A DNA stretch of 52,881 nt. It comes from Aigarchaeota archaeon. GTDB lineage: Archaea; Thermoproteota; Nitrososphaeria_A; Caldarchaeales; Wolframiiraptoraceae. Positions within the stretch are counted from its first letter, which is position 1. Each line of letters opens with the position of its first letter. The notes beneath the pieces were generated by a model. That model did not search any database and was not told where the DNA came from. It saw only the letters and a program-made list of their open reading frames with translations. Location of the stretch: NCBI GenBank assembly GCA_025058515.1, contig JANXDW010000001.1, forward strand, positions 1 through 52,881. The letters run 5' to 3'. Below are positions 37,739 through 46,628 of the stretch, one piece after another. The translations under genes were made by a program, and so were the position numbers.

Positions 37739-37914
37739 CTTCTAACCTAAGTTCATAACTCTCCTAATAAACTTTAAACATTAAATGGGAACCCTCGTAC
37801 TTCACGTATCAAGTAGTTTTCAAGTCTATAAACATATAGCGCTTACATCTCGGAGAGTATCTCGAGGCTTTTGAGAAGGTAGATCTACTCTATTCTAAAC
37901 TCGCTAGATTTTTA

Positions 37915-38199
37915 CTACCATCTTCTTATCTTCTTTTTTAATCTATCTTCTGGTCTACCTAATAATGCAGCACCCTCAACTCTTACTCTTTCATTATTTG
38001 GGAGAATAAACTCAAAGACATATGCATCTTTTATCAATCTAATTATTCTTCCATCTTTTCTTAATATCTTAAAGGTTTTCTGAGATTCTTCAACAATCTC
38101 TCCAACATGTTCTATCTTCTGTTTTATTCCTCTTGCTACTACATTTAATCCAAGAAGTTCATGGCGTAAGATATTTTTTGCAGTGAAGGTTTTATGCAC
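37915..38199 (-). CDS. rnp1: Ribonuclease P protein component 1 (Rpp29/Pop4)
   Basis: A 94-residue Sm-like barrel protein, the archaeal RNase P subunit Rpp29, which with Rpp21 stabilises the specificity domain of RNase P RNA in 5' processing of tRNA precursors. Core: NILRHELLGLNVVARGIKQKIEHVGEIVEESQKTFKILRKDGRIIRLIKDAYVFEF. It starts with GTG, overlaps uL29 by 8 nt, and has a GAGGAG ribosome site just upstream. Presence of this gene between uL29 and uS17 is the standard archaeal arrangement. Confidence 0.92.
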   Translation of the reverse strand: MHKTFTAKNILRHELLGLNVVARGIKQKIEHVGEIVEESQKTFKILRKDGRIIRLIKDAYVFEFILPNNERVRVEGAALLGRPEDRLKKKIRRW

Positions 38200-38392
38200 T
38201 CACTCCTCTCTCCGTTAAGATTGTCAAGATCCTCGCTATCCTTCTACGGGTATTTCTTATTAATGCTGTTTTTTCAGCTCCAGCTTTACTAGTCTTACTC
38301 CTAAGTAAGATCAACTCTGACCTCAATCTATCTAGTTCATCTAGTAGTTCTTCATTACTCTTCTGTCTTAAGTCCTTTACTTCTTTCACCAT
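38192..38392 (-). CDS. rpmC: Ribosomal protein uL29
   Basis: A 66-residue two-helix protein (LRQKSNEELLDELDRLRSELILLRSKTSKAGAEKTALIRNTRRRIARILTILTERG), the classical L29 hairpin near the tunnel exit. The ATG has GAGGT about 9 nt upstream. Its first 38 nt overlap the 3' end of uS3 in another frame, an unusually long overlap for this operon. Confidence 0.95.
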   Translation of the reverse strand: MVKEVKDLRQKSNEELLDELDRLRSELILLRSKTSKAGAEKTALIRNTRRRIARILTILTERGVSA

Positions 38393-39035
38393 CTTCCACT
38401 ACCTCACCCTTATGTTCTGAAGTCTTTATAGTAGTAATCTTCTCAATATCTAAGTTTAATTCTTCAGGTAATGGTGCATCTGGAGGATATATCTTTACCT
38501 TTACTCCGTATATACCTGTTTTCAGTAAGATGGATGCTTTACCGACCTTTAAATATTTTAATGCATAATCTCCCGATTTAGGGATTAGTCCAGAAGAGTA
38601 TTTCTCTGTTCTCGCTCTAGCAGATGTTAACTTACCGCTTATCTCTATTTCTACACCTCTAGCACCTGCATCCATTATCCTTCTAAGAGCCCAGAATGCT
38701 ACTCTTCTATGTCTAACACCTTTCTCTATTGCTTGAGCTATCCTATAGGCCATGACATATGGATTCAGTTCTGGAACCTCTATCTCTGCAACGGTAACAT
38801 TAGGATTCTCTATACCGAATTTACTGGCTAATGTTTCTGATATTTCTTTAATAGTTCTTCCTCTAGGTCCTATAACTCTACCAGGATGCATAGCGTATAC
38901 TGTGACTCTAGTACCTATTGGTGTAAAGACTATGTCTACTCCTCCGAAGCCTGCATCCTTCAACTTCTCTCTAAGATACTCTTCCACCTCTGACTTCTTT
39001 CTCCTCTTCTCAACTATCTGCTTAACTGTAGACAT
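38355..39035 (-). CDS. rpsC: Ribosomal protein uS3
   Basis: A 226-residue small-subunit protein with the KH domain (TRVTVYAMHPGRVIGPRGRTIKEISETLASKFGIENPNV) and the C-terminal S3 domain (FWALRRIMDAGARGVEIEISGKLTSARARTEKYSSGLI...). Sits at the mRNA entry site. The ATG is 132 nt from the upstream uL22, wider than is usual in this cluster, so a separate promoter may serve uS3 onward; I see no obvious small gene in that gap. Confidence 0.97.
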   Translation of the reverse strand: MSTVKQIVEKRRKKSEVEEYLREKLKDAGFGGVDIVFTPIGTRVTVYAMHPGRVIGPRGRTIKEISETLASKFGIENPNVTVAEIEVPELNPYVMAYRIAQAIEKGVRHRRVAFWALRRIMDAGARGVEIEISGKLTSARARTEKYSSGLIPKSGDYALKYLKVGKASILLKTGIYGVKVKIYPPDAPLPEELNLDIEKITTIKTSEHKGEVVEDGERSKGLKTEE

Positions 39036-39167
39036 CTTTATCTTCCACCCAACCGGTCTATCTCAAGTCTACTGATTCTAAGTCTTCTACACAAGACCTA
39101 TATTTTAAAGTTCCCTTTCTCTCTATATCTAGTATATGAAAGTATCTTGAATTATTAGAGTATCTTC

Positions 39168-39626
39168 TTATTCTCTCACTTCTCCGATCAATTCTATATG
39201 GGTTAAAGTTTTCTCATATGGTGTAGCTCTACCGAAAGCTCTCTCGATAAACTTTGTCAAAACTCTGCCTTTGTGTGCTACAGCATATCTTATAACTACT
39301 TGCTCTGGGTCTAATCCCTTAAACTCTGCATTAGCCTCAAGACTTTCAAGTAGCTTTAACATTAGTTTAGCAACTTTTACCGGATATCCTCCTGGACCTT
39401 TAGTTTGAGCATGCTGTGCTCTCTTCTTCCTATACCTTCTATAAGGTATCATCTTCTTCTTGGCGATAACATCTTCCATCAACTTCTTTGCTTTAGGGAT
39501 ACTTAACCCGATTATCGCTCTACAAACTTCTCTAGAAAACTTTGGTGAAACATCTACCTCTCTAAGACTTGCTTTCACAGTTTTAGCAGGATCAAGTTCT
39601 TTAACAGAGTATCCCCAGTTCGGCAC
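39168..39626 (-). CDS. rplV: Ribosomal protein uL22
   Basis: A 152-residue protein of the tunnel wall: VKASLREVDVSPKFSREVCRAIIGLSIPKAKKLMEDVIAKKKMIPYRRYRKKRAQHAQ plus the extended loop and AYAVAHKGRVLTKFIERAFGRATPYEKTLTHIELIGE-type C-terminus. The start codon is GTG, preceded by GGGTGG about 9 nt upstream. It is first in the cluster here; the usual upstream genes (uS19, uL2, uL23, uL4, uL3) are not present and an Ogg2 gene lies there instead, so the ribosomal cluster is divided in this genome. Confidence 0.96.
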   Translation of the reverse strand: MPNWGYSVKELDPAKTVKASLREVDVSPKFSREVCRAIIGLSIPKAKKLMEDVIAKKKMIPYRRYRKKRAQHAQTKGPGGYPVKVAKLMLKLLESLEANAEFKGLDPEQVVIRYAVAHKGRVLTKFIERAFGRATPYEKTLTHIELIGEVRE

Positions 39627-39708
39627 TACTCATCCACCCATTTAATTTTCTCGTCGTCTAGCTGAAAACGATAAAACCACTATTTTAAGATACTGGATGA
39701 GGATAGTT

Positions 39709-40341
39709 CTACTTGAGTATCTTACCCGTCTCAAGATACCATAAATAAAGATCTAACTCACCTAATTTCATATTAAGTTGATTAGAGATATTCTCTAATA
39801 TCTTTTCGATCTCGAGATACTTTTTCTTTGTTAAGGTCTTCGGCTTCTTTATAACTCCATATCTGTCTAAGAGGTCGAGAATGTGGAAATCGATTATAGC
39901 TACATCTAGACGACCTATATTCCTAAGGAAATGGCTAGCCTCTTTATATCCTACTCCATCTATATTCTCTACAAGCCACTCTCTAATCTGCTTATCATCC
40001 CTCAAGCTAGATAATACGATCTTTAAATCATCTATCTTCTCCCTAGCCTTCACAATATACCTAGCTCTTGCATCAGGATATCTATGTCCAAGCTCTCTAA
40101 GCATTAGAGATAAATCTTCTTGAGAGAACTTTAAGAAACCATCACCAATCTTCTCTTGAATCATTATACTTCTCTCAGCATTATAGCCTGCGGTCAAGAT
40201 ACAGAAACAAAGTTCTTTAAAGATCTCATCAATATCCTTTCCACCTAATTCTTTAAATTCTCTAATCTTTTCTTGAACGATCCTACTTACACTTGTGTTG
40301 ACAAGTTTTCTTAAATCTTCTAATAATCTTTTTAACCCCAT
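39709..40341 (-). CDS. ogg2: 8-oxoguanine DNA glycosylase/lyase, archaeal Ogg2 type
   Basis: A 210-residue helix-hairpin-helix glycosylase with the motif DGVGYKEASHFLRNIGRLDVAIIDFHIL: catalytic Lys133 and Asp151 about 18 residues apart. N-terminal features ELCFCILTAGYNAERS and the C-terminal helical end (LGELDLYLWYLETGKILK) match the MJ0724-type Ogg2 family. It removes 8-oxoguanine and nicks the abasic site, repairing oxidative damage, in keeping with the oxygen-related genes next to it. It is transcribed from the minus strand between cydA' and uL22. Confidence 0.88.
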   Translation of the reverse strand: MGLKRLLEDLRKLVNTSVSRIVQEKIREFKELGGKDIDEIFKELCFCILTAGYNAERSIMIQEKIGDGFLKFSQEDLSLMLRELGHRYPDARARYIVKAREKIDDLKIVLSSLRDDKQIREWLVENIDGVGYKEASHFLRNIGRLDVAIIDFHILDLLDRYGVIKKPKTLTKKKYLEIEKILENISNQLNMKLGELDLYLWYLETGKILK

Positions 40342-40408
40342 CTATATTCTCCACACAATATATTGAGCGTCATAAAAATATAGGGAGGTTTATGGATTAT
40401 TCTAAAGA

Positions 40409-41512
40409 TTACTGGAGGAACCCCTTTGCTAGATAGTGGTATAGTAGTATTAGGAATACTCCTGTCATTATTAGTATGGATGCTACTCCAACTCCAATCA
40501 GAATTGGATCTATTATGATTAGTTTGTTTAGGAATGCAGATGCTTCTATTCCTTTCTCACCTATGATAACCATGTATGGTAGTCTCCCCACATCATGGGC
40601 TATCTCACCTAAGATCAATGATATTATAGCGAGAGATGGTAAGATGTACGCTACCTTCTTATCAGGCTTGTAATAATATGCTACCCCCATTACTAGTATA
40701 ACTATAGCTAATAGTACCATCCCTAGAAAACTATGTCCCATATCTATAGAAGATTCTCCTACTGGTAGGAACGATTTATTGATACTGTTGAAGAGGTATC
40801 TTGAGTGAAAGCTTAGTGTACTCCAGAACCAGAACCCAACTATTCCTTGAGGTATTATCATCAGTGATCCCAGTAGGCTTGCATGTCTACTCCACTCAAG
40901 GTCTTCTCCACTTCTCCTAGATGTCCATGAGAGACCTGCAGCAGCGGTCAAGAATCCTATCGATAATGCTCCAATCCATGTATGTAGTAAAAGTGGTGGA
41001 TATACTGGATTGAATAATGCTTCTATAGGGTCTCCTAATAAAGGTGTTAAACTCTTTAAACCTACTGGATTATTTATTAAAGCGAATATGTATCTAAACC
41101 CTCCGGGGATCATCAAGCCTGAGACCGCCATCACTATACCTATTGATAGATGGGTCTTCACGTTTACCCTATCCCAAGTATACCAGTAGGCCACGATCGA
41201 CGTCAACCTTATCAATATTCCTAGTATGCTTATGATTAGTGGGATGAATAAGATCGTTGCAGCTATGTTTACCAATGTGGGGAATAGGCCTGCGAGAACA
41301 ACTGTAATCATTGTTCCATAGACTCCTGAAACTACTTCTGTAGCAACGAGGAACTTGAATACTTTACGTGCAGTTCTAGCTACCTCGCTTCTTCTTAGAG
41401 AGATGAACCTTAAGATTAAGCTGTAAAATCCTAGACCGATATTGATATTTACGAATGTGAGATGTATTAAGAGGATTAGTCCTAGGACGAGGATAGGTAA
41501 TGTTACATCCAT
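40409..41512 (-). CDS. Cytochrome bd-type oxidase second subunit, CydA' (CydA paralogue)
   Basis: A 367-residue membrane protein with about nine helices, immediately after cydA (the genes abut). Instead of resembling CydB, it looks like a shortened CydA: its N-terminal helix keeps LIHLTFVNINIGLGFY with the membrane His, and GEIAHDVGRLPYMV mirrors the GWxxxExGRxPW signature of CydA. It lacks the GxxxEF motif present in CydA (it reads GVYGTMITVVL) and the quinol-binding loop. CydA/CydA' pairs without CydB occur in some archaea and other lineages and form a distinct branch of the bd superfamily. Role: partner for the catalytic CydA. Function is inferred from this arrangement. Confidence 0.8.
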   Translation of the reverse strand: MDVTLPILVLGLILLIHLTFVNINIGLGFYSLILRFISLRRSEVARTARKVFKFLVATEVVSGVYGTMITVVLAGLFPTLVNIAATILFIPLIISILGILIRLTSIVAYWYTWDRVNVKTHLSIGIVMAVSGLMIPGGFRYIFALINNPVGLKSLTPLLGDPIEALFNPVYPPLLLHTWIGALSIGFLTAAAGLSWTSRRSGEDLEWSRHASLLGSLMIIPQGIVGFWFWSTLSFHSRYLFNSINKSFLPVGESSIDMGHSFLGMVLLAIVILVMGVAYYYKPDKKVAYILPSLAIISLILGEIAHDVGRLPYMVIIGEKGIEASAFLNKLIIIDPILIGVGVASILIMTGVFLILLYHYLAKGFLQ

Positions 41513-43015
41513 CTATTCTTCAACCTCCAATAAGAATCGAGGAGGCTTCTGCAATACTTTATATGCTGTCCAGAAAGTTAAGAGTAATCCAGCGATTATC
41601 CCTGCAAGGATAGCTAATCCAACCCATAGATTTACTGGATTAAGCGTTATCAGTTCTTCTGGATAAAGTAATCCATATACTGTCCATGGTTTTCTACCTA
41701 TCTCTCTTACAGCCCATCCGAGACCTGCTACAGCTGGAGGAATAAAGGGCATCGCTAGACCACCATAGAGGAGTATCTTCTCTCTTCCAACCCAGAACTT
41801 CTTAAAGACTAGAGTAGATAATATCATCAGAGAGATGATGACACCTATGCCTGCTAAAAGTAGCTTGACTTCATATAAGACTTTTACTAGAGGTAGTTTT
41901 TCCAGAGCTTTCAATGTATCTGAGATAGCTATCTCTTTAAGCGATATTCCAGCTATCTTGATATCTGGATTTGGATGATTCTCTGAGACTTGTAGTAGAT
42001 AGTCAAATCCTTTAAAGATGTAGTTCGGGTCTCCGAATAAAGTTAATCCTGCAGGTGGGTAAGCTCCAGATTTTTCAAGCCCAGCTATCATCGCAAACTT
42101 TGTCGGTTGATACAAGTAGACCATCAATCCTTGTTCATGACCTTCTATTCCTTGAACGATGAATAGAATAGCTCCTATCAAAGCAACTGATTTGAATAAT
42201 TTGAAATATTTTTCTCTCTTCTCAACGTTTCTTAAAGCTTTGTATGATAATGCTCCAGCTATCCAGAATACTCCTACAATTGTAGTTGCGAGCAGTTGAT
42301 GGATTACACTTATTAAGGCAACTGGACTAGTTAGTGAGACCCAAGGATCTTTAAGTAAGATTCCATGCTTGTTTATCAACTGCTCTAACACGGTAGGTGT
42401 GATTAAAGATGGACCATACCCATTCTTCAAACTATTATCTACTAAAATTATCTTTAATTCTACTAAGAAATCTACATTAGATAAGTTAGGTCCATAAGAT
42501 GGAGCCCATGGATATATTAGTTTGACTAGGTCTCCCGTCCCCCAAGGTGCTTGCATCCAAGAGTTAACCGATGTAATCAATGCTCCTGAGAATAGAGCTC
42601 CAACTGCATAAACTACAGTTATAGTCCAGTGGGTCCAAGGGTTCTTGAACTTGTCCCAAGTATATACTAAGGCGATTAGAAGACCGGCTTCGATCACGAA
42701 TGCTACAAGTTCTAGATAGAGAGGGAGGAAGACATAAGAACCTATAGCTAAGATAACTCCATTCCATACTTGTATTAATCCAAACTCAACTAATGTTCCA
42801 GTAGCAGCTCCGAAGACAAACGCTATGATTAGAAATATTGCGACCTTCTTTGCTAATTTAATATATTCTTTATCTTTCTTCTTTATTCCTAGAAATTCAA
42901 GTACTACTAAAGCTATGGAGAAACCTATAACGATAGCTACAGTTATAGCGTGAACGTATATTCCGATTGAAGAAAGTGTAAGAGCAAAAGATACATCTAT
43001 CGTTTCTGGAGACAT
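41513..43015 (-). CDS. cydA: Cytochrome bd-type oxidase subunit I
   Basis: A 500-residue membrane protein with about nine helices. Recognisable elements are the first helix YVHAITVAIVIGFS carrying the heme-ligand His, the GTLVEFGLIQVW element with its conserved Glu, a second His-bearing helix (VISVIHQLLATTIVG), a long periplasmic quinol-loop region, and GWAVREIGRKPWTVYGLL, equivalent to the signature GWxxxExGRQPW. It would oxidise quinol and reduce O2. It is followed at once by a CydA-like gene and not by cydB. Upstream of it on the same strand is a peroxiredoxin gene. Confidence 0.93.
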   Translation of the reverse strand: MSPETIDVSFALTLSSIGIYVHAITVAIVIGFSIALVVLEFLGIKKKDKEYIKLAKKVAIFLIIAFVFGAATGTLVEFGLIQVWNGVILAIGSYVFLPLYLELVAFVIEAGLLIALVYTWDKFKNPWTHWTITVVYAVGALFSGALITSVNSWMQAPWGTGDLVKLIYPWAPSYGPNLSNVDFLVELKIILVDNSLKNGYGPSLITPTVLEQLINKHGILLKDPWVSLTSPVALISVIHQLLATTIVGVFWIAGALSYKALRNVEKREKYFKLFKSVALIGAILFIVQGIEGHEQGLMVYLYQPTKFAMIAGLEKSGAYPPAGLTLFGDPNYIFKGFDYLLQVSENHPNPDIKIAGISLKEIAISDTLKALEKLPLVKVLYEVKLLLAGIGVIISLMILSTLVFKKFWVGREKILLYGGLAMPFIPPAVAGLGWAVREIGRKPWTVYGLLYPEELITLNPVNLWVGLAILAGIIAGLLLTFWTAYKVLQKPPRFLLEVEE

Positions 43016-43081
43016 GGTTTCCCCTCAAAAAATGAATAGGATAGAATACATTATATTTATTTCTATTTTATTTACTTTTAT

Positions 43082-43744
43082 TTACTTTGTTGATATCTCT
43101 TTGTATACGAACCACCAGTCGAATCCTTTATACTGTTTTAGACGTTCTTCAGCAGATGCTTCATCGGTTGCAGGTGGGACGATAACTTTATCTCCAACGA
43201 TCTCATTCTCTGGCCAGTTAGCTGGGAGAGCTGCCTTCTCTTTATCAGCAATCTGTAATCCTCTTACAGCTCTTAGAATCTCATCGATATTTCTACCAAG
43301 TTCTGGAGGATAGTAGAATACTGCTCTTAGCACACCTTCGGGATCAATTATGAAGACAGCTCTAACTGTATTCGTTCCCTTCTTCGGATGCACCATGCCG
43401 AACATAGCTGCAATCTTACCCATATCATCTGCGATTATTGGAAATTCTATCTGTATATTTAGCTTCTCTTTTATCCATCTAACCCACTGGATATGGCTGA
43501 AGACTTGGTCGATGCTCAATCCGATTAACTCACAGTTTAATTTTTTGAATTCATTATGTCTCTTCTGGAATGCGTAGAACTCTGTAGTACAGACTGGGGT
43601 GAAGTCTGCTGGATGGGAGAATAAGACAACCCATTTACCACGATAATCTTCTGGGAAGTTTATGACCCCTTTCGTTGTCCTAGCTCTAAAACTAGGTACT
43701 TTATCTCCTATCATAGGTATCTTCTCAACTTGGATGGTTTCCAT
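43082..43744 (-). CDS. Peroxiredoxin, 1-Cys Prx6-like
   Basis: Starting at [10 protein letters not shown] the protein has 220 residues. The peroxidatic loop is [13 protein letters not shown] with Cys52 preceded by the TxxC active-site Thr. The C-terminal extension ends [15 protein letters not shown] and has no resolving Cys, indicating a 1-Cys enzyme of the archaeal Prx6/thermostable class. The ORF track starts 18 codons earlier, but a GGGGTG ribosome site lies 8 nt before the internal ATG. It reduces peroxides and fits the neighbouring bd oxidase and Ogg2. A divergent Lrp-type regulator starts 56 nt away. Confidence 0.93.
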   Translation of the reverse strand: METIQVEKIPMIGDKVPSFRARTTKGVINFPEDYRGKWVVLFSHPADFTPVCTTEFYAFQKRHNEFKKLNCELIGLSIDQVFSHIQWVRWIKEKLNIQIEFPIIADDMGKIAAMFGMVHPKKGTNTVRAVFIIDPEGVLRAVFYYPPELGRNIDEILRAVRGLQIADKEKAALPANWPENEIVGDKVIVPPATDEASAEERLKQYKGFDWWFVYKEISTK

Positions 43745-43772
43745 TTCTAACACCCCTTTTTCTTGTATCTTT

Positions 43773-43796
43773 ATTAAATAGTTTGATTTATTAAAC
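43773..43796. promoter_or_regulatory. Overlapping divergent promoters, peroxiredoxin and Lrp regulator
   Basis: The 55-nt intergenic region is TATTAAATAGTTTGATTTATTAAACATTA. ATTAAATA is centred about 24 nt before the ATG of the regulator, predicting a leaderless mRNA. A second AT element (TTTAATAA on the other strand) is positioned for the peroxiredoxin transcript with about 20 nt of leader. A protein bound here could control both genes. Confidence 0.5.
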
Positions 43797-43799
43797 ATT

Positions 43800-44222
43800 A
43801 TGGTTCAACTAACGAACTATGAACTGATCAATATCTTGAAAGAGAACTCGAGGATCTCTTTTAAAGAATTAGCTAGAATTTTTGGGGTTACAGATACAGC
43901 TATCAGGAAGAGGTTGAAGAGATTGGAGGTTGAAGGTATAATCAAGAAGTATACCATAGAGATCGATATGAAGAAGTTGGGGTATAATGTTCATGCACTT
44001 ATAGGTTTAGATGTTAAACCAGAGAGATTATTTGGAGTAATTGAGGTATTGAAGAATATGAGTGAGGTCTCCAATTTATATTCTACATCGGGAGACCACA
44101 TGATAATGATTGAATGCTGGTTCGAGAATTCTAACAAGCTCTCAGAGTACATTAAGAAGTTAAACGATTTAGAAGGAGTAACGAGAGTCTGTCCAACAAT
44201 AATACTAGAAAAGTTAAAGTAA
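43800..44222 (+). CDS. Lrp/AsnC family transcriptional regulator
   Basis: A 140-residue regulator. The N-terminal HTH is [49 protein letters not shown], followed by a RAM domain ([47 protein letters not shown]) that normally binds amino acids and mediates octamer formation. It starts at the ATG directly after the divergent promoter and likely autoregulates and controls the neighbouring peroxiredoxin. An oxidant-sensing role is possible but not shown by the sequence, as it carries only scattered Cys residues. Confidence 0.92.
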   Translation: MVQLTNYELINILKENSRISFKELARIFGVTDTAIRKRLKRLEVEGIIKKYTIEIDMKKLGYNVHALIGLDVKPERLFGVIEVLKNMSEVSNLYSTSGDHMIMIECWFENSNKLSEYIKKLNDLEGVTRVCPTIILEKLK

Positions 44223-44285
44223 AATTACGATAAAGACAGTATTCACATTAGATTGAGCTGTTATCTAAAGGAGCCTCATCAGATC

Positions 44286-45698
44286 TTAAACCATTGGGAT
44301 AAGTCTTACAGCTCTCTCATCATCAACTGGCTCAACGACGTAAAGAGGTGTAACAGGCTTCACACCGTAAAAAACTGTTCTACTGAGTGTCTTTGTAAGC
44401 TTGAAATGGAAGTCTGCGAGAGGTGAGATCCTCTCAATAATCCATGGATAGATTGGTTCATGAATCCAGACTGATAACCCGCCTAAACTCTTAGTTAAGT
44501 TAGTTACAAAGTACACAGCATCTAACATTTCTTCTCTAAATCTATAAGCTAGTTTATCAACTCCTAGAATTATCAATGGTGGAGTACCGATAGTTCTCAT
44601 AAACTTATCTGATATATTCCGTATCTTCTCGTTGAAGTCTCCAAGGTCCAGTAAGTCGATCTTCTGAATATAAGTCGAGGGCGTATCTTTCTCTTCTATA
44701 TCGCTCAAAACAATTAGATACTTATCTATGATCTCGGAAGATATATTGAACAATTTGTGAAAATCGTGAATATAGGGAAGACTTATCCGAACACTTGGAA
44801 GCCATATTACAGGTCTTCTCTTTTTAAGATAACTTACGTAGATACATGAAGTAACTTGAATACGCTCATATATAGTCAATTTTGGATCTATTTCAAATAA
44901 TACAATAGAGCCTTTTGGAAATCCACCTATCTCTTCATCTAAGTCTTGTATACCTGATGTGTATCCTTCCTCAGGATCAGGAGGTGGCTCGTACCTTTTC
45001 TTTAGATGGGTAGAGCTTATCCTTATTGGTTTGAAGAGGTGGAAACCTTTATGAAGACTGAAAAGAATACTTTGTTCTTTAACCTCGGTGCCTCTCATCT
45101 TGACTATATTCATCTCTCTAACTAGTTTATCTTCAAACTTAGTTCTCCTAAATATGATTACTCCATCTGAGATAAAATCTTCATACTCGTATTCACTCTC
45201 ATCTCTTGAGACTTCTTTAATTAGAATAGTCGTGCAATCAAGCTGTCTAGCTAGCCTAGATAATAGAGAGTGGAGAAAGACTCTAGACTCTGAAGGCGAC
45301 TTAAACATCTGCTTCATCGCTGTAAATGAATCTATTACAAGCCTCTTCGCACCAATAGATTCTACTGCATCGATTATTTCAGCAGCAGACATACTCATTC
45401 CAGGTTCTAAAAGCGTAGGGATAGAGAGATACTTGAACATCTTTCTATCTTCTAAAATCTTGAAATCTAATCCGAAGTTCATCATATACTCATAGAATCT
45501 TTCTTCATCTTCTAGAAAAGATGCATATACTCCTGGCTCATTATACTTTACTATACCATTGTAGATAAGAGTTGCAGCAAATGCTGATTTACCTGTTCCA
45601 GGATTACCTGCTAAGGTTATCAGACCACCTCGTGGAAACCCTCCTATAATCTCATCTAACACTTCTAAACCTGTTGGAGCCATGATAGGCTTCTTCAT
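44286..45698 (-). CDS. KaiC-like two-domain RecA-superfamily ATPase
   Basis: A 470-residue protein with two RecA-like domains. The first is intact: GLEVLDEIIGGFPRGGLITLAGNPGTGKSAF (Walker A 31-38), Walker B KRLVIDSFTAM. The second begins SGIQDLDEEIGGFPKGSIVLFEIDPKLTIYERIQ, where the expected GxxGxGKT is replaced, so it probably no longer hydrolyses ATP. This architecture is that of archaeal KaiC-related proteins involved in signalling, distinct from RadA. Its start codon overlaps the stop of an upstream small gene by 4 nt. Partner or target unknown. Confidence 0.85.
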   Translation of the reverse strand: MKKPIMAPTGLEVLDEIIGGFPRGGLITLAGNPGTGKSAFAATLIYNGIVKYNEPGVYASFLEDEERFYEYMMNFGLDFKILEDRKMFKYLSIPTLLEPGMSMSAAEIIDAVESIGAKRLVIDSFTAMKQMFKSPSESRVFLHSLLSRLARQLDCTTILIKEVSRDESEYEYEDFISDGVIIFRRTKFEDKLVREMNIVKMRGTEVKEQSILFSLHKGFHLFKPIRISSTHLKKRYEPPPDPEEGYTSGIQDLDEEIGGFPKGSIVLFEIDPKLTIYERIQVTSCIYVSYLKKRRPVIWLPSVRISLPYIHDFHKLFNISSEIIDKYLIVLSDIEEKDTPSTYIQKIDLLDLGDFNEKIRNISDKFMRTIGTPPLIILGVDKLAYRFREEMLDAVYFVTNLTKSLGGLSVWIHEPIYPWIIERISPLADFHFKLTKTLSRTVFYGVKPVTPLYVVEPVDDERAVRLIPMV

Positions 45699-46045
45699 CT
45701 TAACCCACCTCTAAAACTTCTCAGAAGCTTCCGACGGAAAGATTCATCATCTTTACTTATTAATTCTAAGAATTCTTTAGGAGTAATTCCCGTTATTCTA
45801 CCTTCATCGATTAATTTTGATACTACTATCTTCAATATAGCGTCTGCACCAGACCCGAGGAAACTCCTTAAAGCATTATAGAAAACATTTGGAGAATAAT
45901 AAAATACTTCATACATATCTCTTCCAAGTTTCCTATTTAAGTGATGTTCAAGAGCGGTTAATCCAGAAGGTCCTAATAGTGAAGCAATACCATAGATTAA
46001 AGTATTTTTAACATATTTGAACAGATGATCATCAGGACCTTCCAT
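45695..46045 (-). CDS. Small helical partner of the KaiC-like ATPase, function unknown
   Basis: A 116-residue alpha-helical protein (YVKNTLIYGIASLLGPSGLTALEHHLNRKLGRDMYEVFYYSPNVFYNALRSFLGSGADAILKIVVSKLIDEG). It overlaps the KaiC-like gene by 4 nt and is therefore co-translated with it. The pattern recalls the small helical output-type domains (for example NitrOD5) found near archaeal KaiC genes, but I cannot confirm the family. No membrane helix or metal motif is seen. A regulatory or adaptor role is inferred only from the coupling. Confidence 0.6.
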   Translation of the reverse strand: MEGPDDHLFKYVKNTLIYGIASLLGPSGLTALEHHLNRKLGRDMYEVFYYSPNVFYNALRSFLGSGADAILKIVVSKLIDEGRITGITPKEFLELISKDDESFRRKLLRSFRGGLR

Positions 46046-46214
46046 GAAACTCGATTATTATAACATTAAAGAAATTTAAAAGTTTTTGTAAAAACGTCTC
46101 AATATTTTATAGTGAGTAATATGCTGTCTCTATGGTTTGGCCAAATACAAAGTGTATGTTATTTCTCTTTAGTCTCTATACTCTCTATAAGTAAAATCAC
46201 AGGATAAAGATTAA

Positions 46215-46628
46215 TCACTCAATGCAGCTCTCACAACATGATTTATTGATTAAGTTTAAAGCTGCTAACAATCCAGCTTTTACTATTAACTCTGAGTTTA
46301 TCGTCTCGTATACCCTGCCGTTTAACTCAATTGTTCTACACTCGTAAGGACTACATATATCGCAGCACGGGCTTTTCCCAACACTACCTCTTAGCCAATC
46401 TTCTATTAATTTTTCATTAATCCAAATCTTATTAGACTCTAAAGGATTCTTATGAAAATCATCGATCGAGAGTTCAACTTTCTCTAGAACCACCTTTATT
46501 CCAAATGGTTTAAGAATATCTTGAAGAATAGCTACTGCTTTTTCTAACTCTTCACCCGTTGATTCACATCTTTGACATGTCTGCTGATCGTCTACAAGCC
46601 TTTGCCACTTAATTTTTAGCATCTTCAA
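46215..46628 (-). CDS. DUF2703 Cys-rich protein
   Basis: A 137-residue protein with many Cys residues: CQRCESTGEELEKAVAIL, a DICSPYEC segment preceded by SPCCDIC, and SCCESC near the C-terminus. The start, LKIKWQRLVDDQQTCQRCESTGEELEKAV, is the pattern of DUF2703, a family found in anaerobic and metal-exposed prokaryotes. Metal or metalloid binding is likely from the Cys pattern but no reaction is known to me. It stands alone, with a 169-nt gap to the KaiC pair. Confidence 0.75.
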   Translation of the reverse strand: MKMLKIKWQRLVDDQQTCQRCESTGEELEKAVAILQDILKPFGIKVVLEKVELSIDDFHKNPLESNKIWINEKLIEDWLRGSVGKSPCCDICSPYECRTIELNGRVYETINSELIVKAGLLAALNLINKSCCESCIE

